Part shown: positions 11,501 through 23,400 of the stretch, in pieces | Position numbering within the stretch: position 1 is the first letter of the stretch | Layout: each line of letters starts with the position of its first letter | From: Tubulanus polymorphus | Taxonomy: Eukaryota > Nemertea > Palaeonemertea > Tubulaniformes > Tubulanidae | DNA length: 64,000 nt | Reading direction: 5' to 3' | NCBI RefSeq assembly: GCF_964204645.1 | Contig: NC_134027.1 | Span: 7,676,485 to 7,740,484, forward strand | Position numbers and translations under genes: made by a program | Notes under the pieces: generated by a model | What the model was told of the DNA's origin: nothing | Databases searched by the model: none | The model's input: the letters and a program-made list of their open reading frames with translations, nothing else

Positions 11501-14500
11501 GAGGGATGACTTTCATGACGACTTACTTGCACGTATTGAGGTAAGTCGATATACTAGAATCCATGTAGTGATTTGGATACTGTCGTTGACTAATGCTGCC
11601 TTGCATGAAGATACTTAAACACGCCATTTCCTACAACATGAATACAACAGTTACTATAGAGAACTGGGAGGGAAAACTGTCCTTTTTTACGAGCAGTTAA
11701 TGATCATCTATTTGTAGTTCAGTCATGAAATTTAACATGTGCACAGAGGAATAGTATGCCATAAATGCAAAGCTCCAATAAAATAAATTTAAGTACCATG
11801 ACTCCAGCAAAGTGTAGCCAAGCGTGATCATTCTGGAAATCTCTTTTTACACTGTGGTAAGTTTGATAGGCCAATTCATACTGTTGAAACATGAACGCTA
11901 AATCTGCAAATCTACGCATCTGAAGCTCTGGCGCTTCCTGAGTATATCTGGAGAAAATAGAACATCAAAATACAGCCAATTTTATAAGTGCTTATTCTGT
12001 ATATGTACAATCGGTTTTTTATCTAATGAAGATAATGTGGTCAGAGGGAATTATGAGAAACTCCATCAATGTCATTGTCTCTAGCTTCATTCAACAATGC
12101 TGGATCTGTTCATGGACAGTTCTGAGTCTATGATTCATTCCATCTTAACAGCATTCCAGACTTAACAGCTTAAATTTATTTTTTGTCCAGACACTCAACG
12201 TTTCCTTTATCTAATCATCCATAAATAACTAACTTAATCTGCACTACCCAAAAGCTCTTTCCCCAGTGATATGGATTAAATAAGGTTGATTTTTCTTTTT
12301 ACTTGACCAGTGAAGTTGAACATTTAACTCCAGTTGGCCAGAAATACTTACACTACGGTAGTATTTTGCATAGGACTTTGTTGACCCGGAGGCGTCTTAC
12401 TGCTACCAAACCATTTTTTCGTTGCACTAAAGAAGGACCGATGAATACCTTTTCTTGAAATCAACTGCAACGAGATAAAACAATTACTTACTTCAAGGGT
12501 AATAAAGATTGATAATCTATCTGCTATGTAGACCAGTAAAAGGATAAAAGCGAGGGATGGCATAGACATTTTACGCGGTCCCTACAGATCAGTTGTTCCT
12601 GGATATACCGGTAAGGAGTTTTAAAGAATTCAAAATTGAAGGAAGTGTCTGCATTACTCTCATATCCCAATTACAATAGACTCCTAAATCAGTACTGTAA
12701 ACTGTAAGCCATTTTGTAACCAAATTCCTATCCTTTCTTATTTGGTAACAGCCTAATTGGGCAACAAATTCTGGCCCTAACTGTACCAACATAGGCATAG
12801 TCTACTATACAACTTCTAAAATTTCTAATCGCCTATTCCTCAAAATTTAAGGAATCTTAAAGGAGTTTCGCTCAAATTAAAGGAGTTTCAAACGCCTTTA
12901 AAGTCATTTTCCGTGGAGCGGTGTGGCCGAGCGGTTAGAGCGTTCGACTCTGGGAAGCCAGGTCATGGGTTCGAACCCCGTACATTGCAGTAGTGTCCTC
13001 AGGCAAGACACTTATCCTCATTGCCTCTCTCCACCCAGGAGTAAATGGGTACCTGGCCTGATAGACGACTCCTGAGCGTTTGTTAGCTGCTCGGTGTTAC
13101 TTCTCCCCAGGGAGAGATGACTGATACATGTTAGAGTATAAAATTGGCCGGGGTAATAATATCAACTAGGGGTCCAGGGACACCATGCCCACTTGGGAAG
13201 TGGTTTCAAATGCTCAACAATCTAACAATTTCAATATTCAACGCCCCCTGGTGACCATATACAGAATCCAATGACCTTGAAACTCACCAAAATCATAGAA
13301 CATGTCAGCAGCTACGATTTTGTAATTGATTGTGATAACAAAATATGCCTTGTTACCAATTTACTATTTGCCATTATTATTACTATTTACTATTTGGAAA
13401 TACTAAGTCATTCTACTATTCAACGCCCCCTGGTGACCATATTCAAAACCCAATGACCTCGAAACTCACCACAATCATAGAATATGTCACGAACTACAAC
13501 TTTGCAATTGATCATGGTAACAAAATATGCCTAGGTACCAATATAATAAGGAAATACTAAGTTATTCTACTATTCAACGCCCCCTGGTGACCATATAGAA
13601 AAACTTATGTCCTTAAAACTCGCAAAAATCATAGATGATGTCATGAGCTACAACTTTCCAATTGATTGTGGTTACAAAATATGCATTGATACGAATATAA
13701 TAAAGAAATGCTAAGATATTGTATTATTCAACGCCCCCTGGTGGCCATATACGAAATCCGATTACCTTGAAACTCACCACAATCATAGAGCACGTTATGA
13801 GCTACAACTTTCTAATTGATTGTGGTAGCAAAATACGCTTAGGTATCAATATAATGTGGAAAAACTTTTTCCAACTTACGAATGAGTACTGGTGACACCA
13901 AGATGGCCGCCAATTGCGTCATAATTGGCTGATGAAAAATGCCTGTCTCAGGTATAAAACATCCCTTTCCAAAGAATACCCATCACAAATTGTAATGAGA
14001 AATGGCAAACCAGTAGGAAGCTACAGGACTCGGGCCAAAATTAACATTTTTGGGCACTAAAAAGGTCATAGGACGGCCATCTTGAGTCCGACCGACCCAA
14101 TTTTTGTTATGTTGATGGGCCCTGGGGGGATTCACATTTATCTGAAAGATCAAGGTAATTGATCGAAGCGTCTTCAAAATTTCCCTCAAAAAGTTCAAAA
14201 ATGTGTAAAAAGTGCTGATTTTGGTGAACAACAATGGCTGCCAGTCGGCCATCTTGATTCTGACAGGGCCAGTTTTTGGGCTGAAGATGTGTCTAGGGTA
14301 GATACATGTGTAACCCAAATATCGAGACATTACCTTGAAGCGTCTTCAAAACTTCCCAAAATAACTGGATTCCGTCTACGGACGGACGGACGACGGACGA
14401 AAAGTGAACGCAATAGCCCGCTGGGACTTAAGTCCCAAGTGGGCTAAAAAATGTAAAGCGCTCTGAGCAGCCTGGCTGGATTTAGCGCTATATAAGACAC

Positions 14501-17340
14501 ATATTATTATCATTATTTATTTAAAATGAGTTTATAAGAAATCGTAGGAAACCTGTTTTATCAAGGGGTGATCAGTTCTATTTCCATACATACCTGTTCA
14601 TTGAGAACTCGTATAGATCTTTCCGCCCACGGAATTAAACCTCGTACAATGAACTCGTGGATGAATATTCTCAGACGATCGTGATCGCTGATTGTTAAAC
14701 ACATTCCGTGCTGTAAAGCGCGTGCTCGATCGGTTAATGAAATCATTGAATTCGACAGCGGATTCGTGTCTCGTAACGACGCCAAGTTGTCTGAAAACGT
14801 CGTATAAACAGGTGATTGGTCATCCTCTGTACGAGCGAGAGGATGGTCTATTACCTCGACACTATTTGGCTGACCGATGAAATCTGTAAGAGAAGGAAAT
14901 TATTATCCAAAACTGAAACACTTAACAGCAGTCAATTTGTTGATTCCCCATCTAACTAGACACAAATTTCAAATTATGTTTTTCTAAAAATCAAAGGAGT
15001 TTCAAGAACCTTTAAAAACGTATTCTATTTAGGAGTTTTTAAGGCATCCAAGGTGTCATAGGGACCCTGACTACGAAACAAACTGCTATCAGGTAATTCT
15101 TACCTTCAGTTGCTTCTGACGCTGGTTCGATATTTGAGATATCAGGTCGACTACTCGGTACCGGCTGTTTGCTTTGCATCGACGTCAACATATCCAACGG
15201 TTGATTGCTATAACTGAAATCATGATCTATCGCATCCTGGAAAACGATAAAACGATCGAAATATGTCAGTCAAGAATATCAATTTCACTGTTGTATGCTC
15301 AGGGGCAGATTTAGGGGGTGGTCTCAGGGGTCTGGACCCCTGCCTTCCTATAAGGTTGCCTTTTTTGTTAAGACAGAGACAGAACCTATAGATTTGACAC
15401 TCATCCTCTCAAAAATTGCATCTTTTAGGGTATATCTAACCCTAGATAGAAGGACCCCACTTGTTCAATGACATGACTGCTTTATCCGAAATTGCCTTTT
15501 CTTTATTTCTGGATCCGCCTCCGATGGTTTTGTATCGCCATCTACAGTACCATTGAATTTTGAATTCGATAATACGAAATTTACTACAACACTCACCGAG
15601 GAATTAATACGCTTGGGTAAAAACTGACACCACGGATCGGGCATCTGAGTCAGTTCACCTTTCATATTCTCAGCCGCGGTCAACGATCGAGAATTGATTT
15701 GTAACAAGTGACAAGCATTCGCTCCGTACATACTTTTCATGCTCTGATAAACTGCCTCAGCTCTGCATAGAAATAACATAATGATTGAAGCAAGTTCGTC
15801 CTATACGAGCAGGAAAATTAAGATTTTAAATTATTTGAATCACCAGAGACCTTGGTGCTGAATGTCTGAGAATCCATAGGTCCCGGCGGTATTCGCAGAA
15901 ATTACTTATTCAGGATTAGAATGTCTTTGTTATCAAAGTGATCTAAATTACTTACTTGGATTCTTCCCCATCAACGACATCATGAAGTAGTACGTAATAT
16001 TTGAGAATATTAGGAGAAAACCATTTCGGCAGTTTATTCGAGGAACCATGCTGTTGTTGATGTTGCTGTTGAGACAATTTCTGAAATTGATCCATTGGAT
16101 CGGCATGACTTGAAGTCACCACAAATATACCTGTACATTGTCGGTTAAAGAATTTATGGTCATAGTTTTTGTATGGATAATGAATTATAATAAATACTTC
16201 AGGAAGGTACCGTTGTACATGGTTAGGAATGAATTTCTATGTTTTTATATAAAGGATACACGCAAGGAAGTGTCTCACGAATTCGTGTTCTGATGGAAAC
16301 GCCACCTGCAGGAAAGTTTCTCGGTACGCTTCGAACCAAGGAGTTGAACCTGAAAAAGTAAAAAGAAATTTTTACTTCACTATGAGCCAAATTTTCATTC
16401 CAAGTTTCTACTTCAATTTAACCGATTCAGTCTGGATTCAATTCGAAATATCGTGAAAGTTAAACCGGTCCCCGTTCCTGATAACAGAATAAACTTACTA
16501 CTAATTTGAAGATCATAACTTCCAACAGATATAATATTTCCATGGTTACCGTCACTAGAGGGCGGTTGAGTATTGCCGACTGCTTCACTCATTAGTTTAC
16601 GAGCCAAGGTCGGCTGTGGAACCGACGTGTTCATATCTTTCATAACGATACGTAAATTTTGCATCGTATGGGTCAGGTTTCCTGGATCTCTCATGTGAGC
16701 TGAAATAAAAGCCGATACTCCCAGATTATTCTATCCAAGATTATCTATATGATAATAATACATAATTGGCTGGCAATGATTCAGTGAATGTGTAGAGAAT
16801 GCAGCATTAAAAGCCTGTGCCTGCCCTGGTCACGCATGGTATTCTGAGTCAGACTGAATTTAGTATTATAGGCCTGATCGTAGGGCAAAAAAAGTGCAGG
16901 AATGAAAACCCTATTCACATTTCTAATAATAATCATAATTTTCAATGCTTGACCAGCTGGTTATCATTTGTCAATGACCGTAATATTAGTTGTAGACGTA
17001 TTTATGAACATGGTTGTTGGCGTGCTTTGCCTTTGGGACTGGCGTAAATCGTCTCTTCGGGGGGTTGAATATTACACTACATTTTTTCACCTCTTCAACC
17101 TTACACTTGCACACACCCACCGGGGCCTATAAAAAATGATAAATGGTGCAATCATTGATCTTGGTCCATGTGTGTAAACGTACCTTCTTGCGTTAGTCTA
17201 CAGAAGGGTTGTGTCATTTCAACGAATGACAGGTTGTTTTTCTGGCAAACTTGCTCGGCATCGTGGCTACATAAAACGGCGACCATAGGGCTGAACGCGT
17301 CTTGTATAAACTCGTGGGCAGTTTGCTTACACTGGGCCAT
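5553..17340 (-). CDS. TRAPPC8: TRAPPC8, TRAPPIII complex subunit (28 exons)
   Basis: TRAPPC8 (yeast Trs85) is the TRAPPIII-specific subunit that targets the Rab1 exchange complex to autophagosome and ER-Golgi membranes. Exons: 17184-17340, 16499-16699, 16260-16349, 15956-16130, 15597-15762, 15104-15236, 14594-14883, 12352-12464, 11797-11947, 11527-11630, 11290-11395, 11021-11152, 10607-10678, 10263-10415, 9984-10119, 9704-9895, 9308-9471, 9127-9201, 8680-8958, 8173-8570, 7597-7750, 7198-7294, 6996-7114, 6629-6832, 6410-6514, 6065-6210, 5898-5993, 5553-5817. They sum to 4473 nt in one open frame, 1490 residues against about 1435 in human. Landmarks: start MAQCKQTAHEFIQDAF, PKWFSPNILKYYVLLHD, SRKGIHRSFFSATKKWF, GRQSFNLKQLENA, PMWIHGP with FLFYYESVEENP, and SQPGVYNLSQL near the end. 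Introns hold an inverted repeat, a MITE and a split SINE. It shares a divergent promoter with SMIM30. Confidence 0.96.
10781..10981. repeat. Near-perfect 94-bp foldback with hammerhead-like core
   Basis: The arm 10781-10874 and the arm 10888-10981 are reverse complements over 94 nt with only four mismatches by my count, around a 13-nt loop. The outer ends read CGAGAGAAATCCCACAATAA. Next to the loop each arm carries CGTTTCGGCT(A/T)ACAACTG. Read on the minus strand, the centre shows CTGATGA, a GGCT/AGCC stem and GAAACGTC, the order of a hammerhead ribozyme core. It lies in the intron between TRAPPC8 exons 12 and 13. A 12-bp direct repeat (AAGCGAGATACG) sits at 10734-10745 and 10983-10994. Confidence 0.85.
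12918..13158 (+). repeat. tRNA-derived SINE, 5' part
   Basis: Bases 12918-12988 resemble a tRNA: GCGGTGT can pair with ACATTGC as an acceptor stem, TGGCCGAGCGG fits the pol III A box and GGTTCGAACCC (12968-12978) the B box. The anticodon arm does not fold well, so this is a SINE head rather than a working tRNA. It is followed by a SINE body with GTAAATGGGTACCTGG, a block I know from many invertebrate SINEs. The element is interrupted near 13158 and resumes near 14447. Confidence 0.75.
13159..14446. mobile_element. Minisatellite-bearing non-autonomous element (Pearl/HINE-like) inserted in a SINE
   Basis: Four tandem core repeats begin at CAACGCCCCCTGGTG near 13239, 13421, 13575 and 13729. The period is about 154 nt; the first copy is 182 because of an internal insertion. 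A second pair of diverged repeats with GGCCATCTTGA and GAAGCGTCTTCAAAA follows at 14070-14340. Then come an ACGG-rich run (about 14381-14400) and a palindrome (14415-14445, AGCCCGCTGGGACTT paired with its complement). Core minisatellite, ACGG microsatellite and terminal hairpin match the layout I recall for Pearl elements of bivalves and Helentron-associated elements. Family assignment is from memory. Confidence 0.55.
14447..14520 (+). repeat. tRNA-derived SINE, 3' tail
   Basis: TGTAAAGCGCTCTGAG, TTAGCGCTATATAAGA and an ATTATTATC-type AT tail are the usual 3' end of this kind of SINE. The piece completes the head at 12918-13158 and shows that the intervening element inserted into an existing SINE copy. 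Confidence 0.65.
15300..15524. repeat. hAT-like MITE in a TRAPPC8 intron
   Basis: The block starts CAGGGGCAGATTTAGG and ends CTGGATCCGCCTCCG, whose complement approximates the CAGGGGCGGATCCAG terminal repeat common to hAT MITEs. Its inner part (TTTGACACTCATCCTCTC and CTTTATCCGA-ATTGCCTTTTCT) recurs at 24400-24500 in TCF25. No coding content. I could not confirm a target-site duplication. Confidence 0.55.
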
Positions 17341-17588
17341 GTTTCAGTTTATCGTAGCTTCCTCTACAGAACCATTAGTGTTGTCAAAATAGTACGAAAA
17401 TTCGAGATTTAGCCACTCGGTGTACCTCCATGATTTTAGTGCTTAATGTCAACGTACGGTGGCGCGAGTGTGTGGATATTAGATAAAACTCGTACCCACC
17501 CGGACTCTAAGTATGCTGCGATTGCCATATTCCACTTCCCAATCCGTGTATTAGTCGTAACCGCATGTCAGTCACATGACAGGACAAG
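17341..17588. promoter_or_regulatory. Divergent TRAPPC8/SMIM30 promoter
   Basis: Only 248 bases separate the TRAPPC8 ATG (17340, minus) from the SMIM30 ATG (17589, plus). A 10-bp palindrome GTCACATGAC at 17571-17580 is an E-box of the MITF/TFE type. AAGATGGCGG overlapping the SMIM30 start (17587-17596) fits a YY1 element. No TATA box seen. A shared promoter is inferred from the spacing. Confidence 0.6.
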
Positions 17589-17768
17589 ATGGCGGACGTA
17601 CAGGTGGCAAGTGTAGTCTTTTTTAGTTTGCTTCTATCGGCAATATTTCCCGTTGTATCTGCATTCGATGCTGGGGATGCCATTGCACTGATTCTCGGAC
17701 TTGTAATAGGCATTTTAGGAATATGTGCTTGTCTGGGGTGCTACGCAAGACGGCGTGGAGGTCAATAA
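17589..17768 (+). CDS. SMIM30: SMIM30 small integral membrane microprotein
   Basis: A single-exon reading frame of 59 codons, the same length as I recall for human SMIM30. An N-terminal hydrophobic leader (about 5-24, VASVVFFSLLLSAIFPVVSA) is followed by FDAGDAIALILGLVIGILGI, where the AGDAIAL block and the downstream GICACLG-YARRRGGQ tail match the vertebrate protein almost residue for residue. It should sit in ER or endomembranes with a short basic cytosolic tail. Mammalian work reports roles in membrane signalling and cell growth; nothing here shows its function in this animal. AATAAA at 18346-18351 puts a ~580-nt 3' UTR after the stop. It is head to head with TRAPPC8 and short enough to be missed by length-filtered annotation. 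Confidence 0.9.
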   Translation: MADVQVASVVFFSLLLSAIFPVVSAFDAGDAIALILGLVIGILGICACLGCYARRRGGQ

Positions 17769-19181
17769 AATCAAAGTCGGCGTCACCGAAATCAAAATCA
17801 GTGACACTAATGTTTCTGGCTACGGATGGTTTATGTGCTGTTGTTAGTCCTGTGTATATATTCACTTTTGAAGCATTCATATTAGATGCTGTAATAAAAA
17901 GTCGTGATTGAACATTCCATTGATATATAATTAGTCTCCGATGATATTTGAATTTGATGTCAACTGCGACGCAAGCCTGAAGCTGAAGATAAGATCGGTT
18001 TGATTGGAGATACCTCATTTCTGGTGGACGTAAGGTGTACCAGCAGCAACCAAGATCTGAAGAATGTGAACGAGTGTTACGACCAACAACTGTGATTGTG
18101 CAAATAATGAACTGATTCAAGTTTTCGGTGAATGCAAGAAAAAGAACTGATATGAATTTGTAATAAGCCATGATGATAGATTAAAAATCAATATTTGAAG
18201 GTTGCTTAACAGATATTTTTCTACTTGTCAATGTTACTGGTGGATTGAGGGTGAAGATGATTTTTAATGCGATTATTTAATCTAACAGTTATAAATATAT
18301 TAAAACTATTGTAAAAATTATGGATTCATAAAATATGTAATATAGAATAAAAGACCTTTTCAGCTCATTTTTGCTTTTGGAATATATCCCTTTGACAACA
18401 ATCAGTAGACAGGAATTTAAACTTTTCTCAATATCACCAAGCAATGGTGAGGCCCATCAGACTGCTCTGTCCATATCTGTGGAACAAGGCAAAGGCAATG
18501 ACCAAGGACAGATGGGGCACCTGCCAATGTCTTTTCTAGTCGAAATATGTTTGTTATATCCAGCTTAGATTTACTGAAGGGTCCTTTTATGACTCATTGG
18601 TTCCTTAAACACAACAGGAAATGCATTTTTATGTCACAAAGCTTTTTTCCCACTCGACACAACGGATGATAGAACCAATCGGACTGCCTGTGAGGGCAAG
18701 TAAAATTTCAGATATACTTGCTCGCGCCAGGCAAGTGGCTTTCATTCCTTAGATCAGACCCTGTGATATAAGGTCTTGGGAAAACTGTCAAAGGTCCAAA
18801 TTGGGTCACCTAACAATGTCCATAGTGTACTAGTGTAAATATGTTTTTTGTATCCAGGTCAGAATTTGAAAATTTACTAGATTTGTAATAACTGATACAC
18901 ACTGAAGACTCTGCTCGAGTCAGATCAACTGCAGTGATTGTTAATCAGTTTTGTGATGCCTCAAATGAAATACATATATAACTCGGATTTAGTCCGACAT
19001 TTTGCTGTACAGCCCAAAAGGCCTACTTGTGCAGAGTCTATGAGTTCCACTGTTTCAATTCTTTTTCTAGGGATCCAAGGTAAGTTTAAATTGGATCAAT
19101 TCAAGAAATCAAATAAACCAAGAAGAAAATAAGGACAACCAATATGTACTAAGACCTGTTAACTTTATTTACTAAACATTT
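17769..19181. other. SMIM30 3' UTR and convergent spacer to RPS23
   Basis: 17769 to about 18370 is the likely SMIM30 3' UTR, ending near AATAAA (18346-18351). The rest is spacer up to the RPS23 3' end, whose minus-strand AATAAA is at 19164-19169. Two loosely similar blocks (about 18490-18570 and 18785-18870, sharing AATGTC and TATGTTT-TTGTATCCAG patterns) may be a decayed repeat. No other gene is seen. Confidence 0.45.
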
Positions 19182-20215
<1,034 letters not shown>

Positions 20216-20499
20216 TTTGCTGCAGTTATAGCGAAGAGAAAGTTCCGGTCACGTGGCCAGATTGAAAGAACCAAAATTGTCACCTGAAACGACGAATATT
20301 TACAGTAGTTCACTATAAGAAAAGAACATATTACATTAAGAATATATGGTTATATTCCCCAATAATTGACTAGAATGTTCCCCAATATTAATCCCCCTCT
20401 TCATTGATTTGGGTCGAATATTTTGGCTTTTCGTCAATTTAACAATTGAATTGGCAAGTTCTAAAATACTAACTTCCGGAACGGAACTGGAGAAAATAA
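20216..20499. promoter_or_regulatory. Divergent RPS23/TCF25 promoter
   Basis: 284 bases separate the two start codons. On the RPS23 side lie a 5' TOP tract (20231-20242) and an E-box CACGTG (20250-20255). On the TCF25 side ACTTCCGG (20472-20479) is an ETS-type site 21 bases before the ATG. Growth-linked co-regulation of the two genes is plausible but inferred. Confidence 0.6.
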
Positions 20500-23400
20500 A
20501 TGTCGAATCGAGCATTCAGAAAACTACACGGCGATAATATCGCCCACGATACCGGTTTACAACTAAATAATCCTACCCTCGACGATTCTGGCGAAGATGA
20601 GCCAAAGGCCCGTGGTTTAGTAAAGAAGAAGAAGAAAAATAAGCAAAAAGTCTTAAATCATGAGAAGAATGATAATATTATTGATGACGACAGGCCCGGC
20701 GAAGCTGGCGGCGTCGCCGTCGACTCGCCACACTCACAGCAACTGGAAAATTGTAATCGACAGAAACAAGTTGAGGACAACACAAAAACAAATCTTTTTG
20801 ATCTTGTAAGTGATTTTAAGTAAACTTGTTCAGACCTACTTCTGAAATAGAATTAACAATTGATTAATTTCATTTGATTATAGTTGAATGAAGATGAAGA
20901 GGAGGATGAGAATAATGAAGATGATGGAGGTATTATAAGAAATGAAGAGTTTCATCAGAATGATGTGAAAATAAAGAAAAAGAAGCGCAAGCGAAAGAAA
21001 AATAAGAACGCGAATGTCGAATCGGCAGGTTGTAATTCAATATCGACTTCAAAAAAGGTTTGTATTATGATTACATGGTCATATGAAAATGTTTTGATTT
21101 GGTAAATGCTTATATTATTTATTGCTTTATTTCTGTTTTAAAAGGAAGATGATATTGACGAAGTAGAAGCAGCAATCCAAGAGGTGAATGCAATTCTAGG
21201 TGATAAGATAGATGATGTTCCGTTACAAAGACAGCATTCTACTGAACCTCAGTCCATTACATCATCATTACTGAATGTAGAACACAGGTAGATGCCGGTG
21301 CATTTGAATGTCTTAACTTAATAATCTTTTCGAAAAAACCTTTTACATAAAACTAGTTCGCCAATCCCAGTTTTTTTCCAATTTGCTTGATGAGGCAGAA
21401 TTAACCAATGTGAAACTTTGATTACATTAAGGAATCTAAATCCAGAAAATGAAATGAAGAAGATATTCGGATCCAGAGTTGTACAGAGCGCTGCTGAGAA
21501 GTAAGTTTACATCTTCTTTTCTAAAATTGATGAAAATAAAATGTTCTCCCAGTTTTCTGATTGAATTCTGTGTATTTCATTCATATAGTAATCGCCGCCG
21601 TCAGAGGAACCGCATTCATCACCGTTCTGGTTGGTTAGCTCAGCCTAAAGACACCTGGCCACCCATACAAAATGAAGGTTAGTCATTTTGTTGTACACTT
21701 AAAAATTTTCATAACCAGTGAATTTGGTTTGTCTAGCCTTTTTATGTCTATTTGTACATGTCCTTATGCTTTGATGTCGATTTTCTATCAAAAGGGATTA
21801 TAACATATTAAATCATTCTCATCAAGTAGCCCAATCATGGGGTTATTGAATTCAGTGGAAGATAATGGAGTGGAGTCTAGTACATTGCTATTTATTTTCA
21901 GGTTTATCTATGAATCTGATTGAGAAATCGAATGGCTTGATGTATTTCACATTCGTTCATAGTACGTCATATCAACAAACACAGTTCCGTTTTCTCGACG
22001 CAGTGGAATCGTACGATCCTCAAAACATCATGGTAAATCTGACAAATTAAATCTAAGTTTGGGGACTTTTCACTAACTATTGAGCTCAAGTTTCCAAATG
22101 AACAATTTACAAGTCATACTTCCCTGCTTATGGGGTTAAGATTGTTTTGTTGATAAATTTTGATTACAGGATGTATTGAAATACCATCCATATCATATAG
22201 ATTCATTGATACAACTGAGTGATACTTGTCGAATGAACGATGACACACAGATGGCAGCTGATCTGATAGGTGAAAATTAATATATTTCAAAAAATATATC
22301 ACTGTATAATCCACAATGATTATGTGCCTTAAAGTCAAATGAAGTAGGGATGTAAATAGAATATGTAATCCTCATATAAAAGATTTTCTCGCTTCATTGT
22401 TACACTTACTGTAACCTGAAGCGTGGAAGGTCACTTCGATGTTATTTTTTTTTACAACATTATTTTACAATCTTCTTTCACAGAACGTGCTCTGTTTGCA
22501 TTTGAAAGTGCATTTCATACATTATTCAGTTTGACACAAGGAAATTGTCGACTCGATTTTAGACGACCAGAAAATAGGTTTGTTTTAACATCAGATTGTA
22601 TCATTGAGCCATAATGATCCAAGCACCTAAAATGTTTTGCATATAATATGGACTTAACATGGTTATGTTCCAGGGCATTCTATATTGCGTTGTTCCGTCA
22701 TTTGAAATTTGTTGGTCTGAGGGGATGTTACAGAACTGCTTTAGATTTCTGCAAATTATTACTTAAGTAAGAGGTGACAGATATCAAAAAAGGTTTTATA
22801 CATGGATTAATGAATTGTATCAAGTGGTAATATTGAATGGTCTTTTATGATTACAGTTTAGATCCGGAAAATGATCCCATGTGTGTTCTATTGATGATTG
22901 ATTTCTATGCATTACGATCACAACAGTACACATTCTTGATTCGCTTGTTCGACGAATGGGAGGTAGAGTATTCAAAAGTGATTGATAAATTGCTTAAGTC
23001 AGAAGCGCTGCTGGCTCATGTTGAACCATACGTGTATTTTCTTTCGTCTCAGGTTCATCGAAATCTATCACAATTGCCAAATTTTGCGATGTCGATCGCT
23101 CTCGCACATTTTTATGAGGAATCTCAAAAGTCAGATTCTACAGAATTAGCAGATGAAATGGTAATGATTTGCTTACTTCACTGTTGCACTATGAATGATA
23201 TATATGAAATCGTTGCATTGTAATTCCTAATTTCAGCTACAAAACGCTTTACTGATGTTTCCAAGTTGTCTGTTACCATTGTTAGATAAATGCAGTATTA
23301 ATCCGGATGCAAGAGTCAGTGCGCATGAATATTTCAGTATCCATAACAAGTACGTAGACTCCTTGAATTGCTAAGATTGCTGAAAAAAAGTGTGAATGTA

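Noticed and set aside
12918-12988. Functional tRNA gene
   Set aside because: A and B boxes and an acceptor stem are present, but the anticodon arm does not fold, and the sequence runs into a SINE body and tail.
16817-17047. 76-codon plus-strand frame in a TRAPPC8 intron
   Set aside because: No recognisable domain, antisense to the host intron, no splice or promoter context.
17623-18171. 182-codon minus-strand open frame
   Set aside because: It is antisense to SMIM30 and its 3' UTR, shows no domain or similarity, and the plus strand carries a conserved protein and a poly(A) signal.
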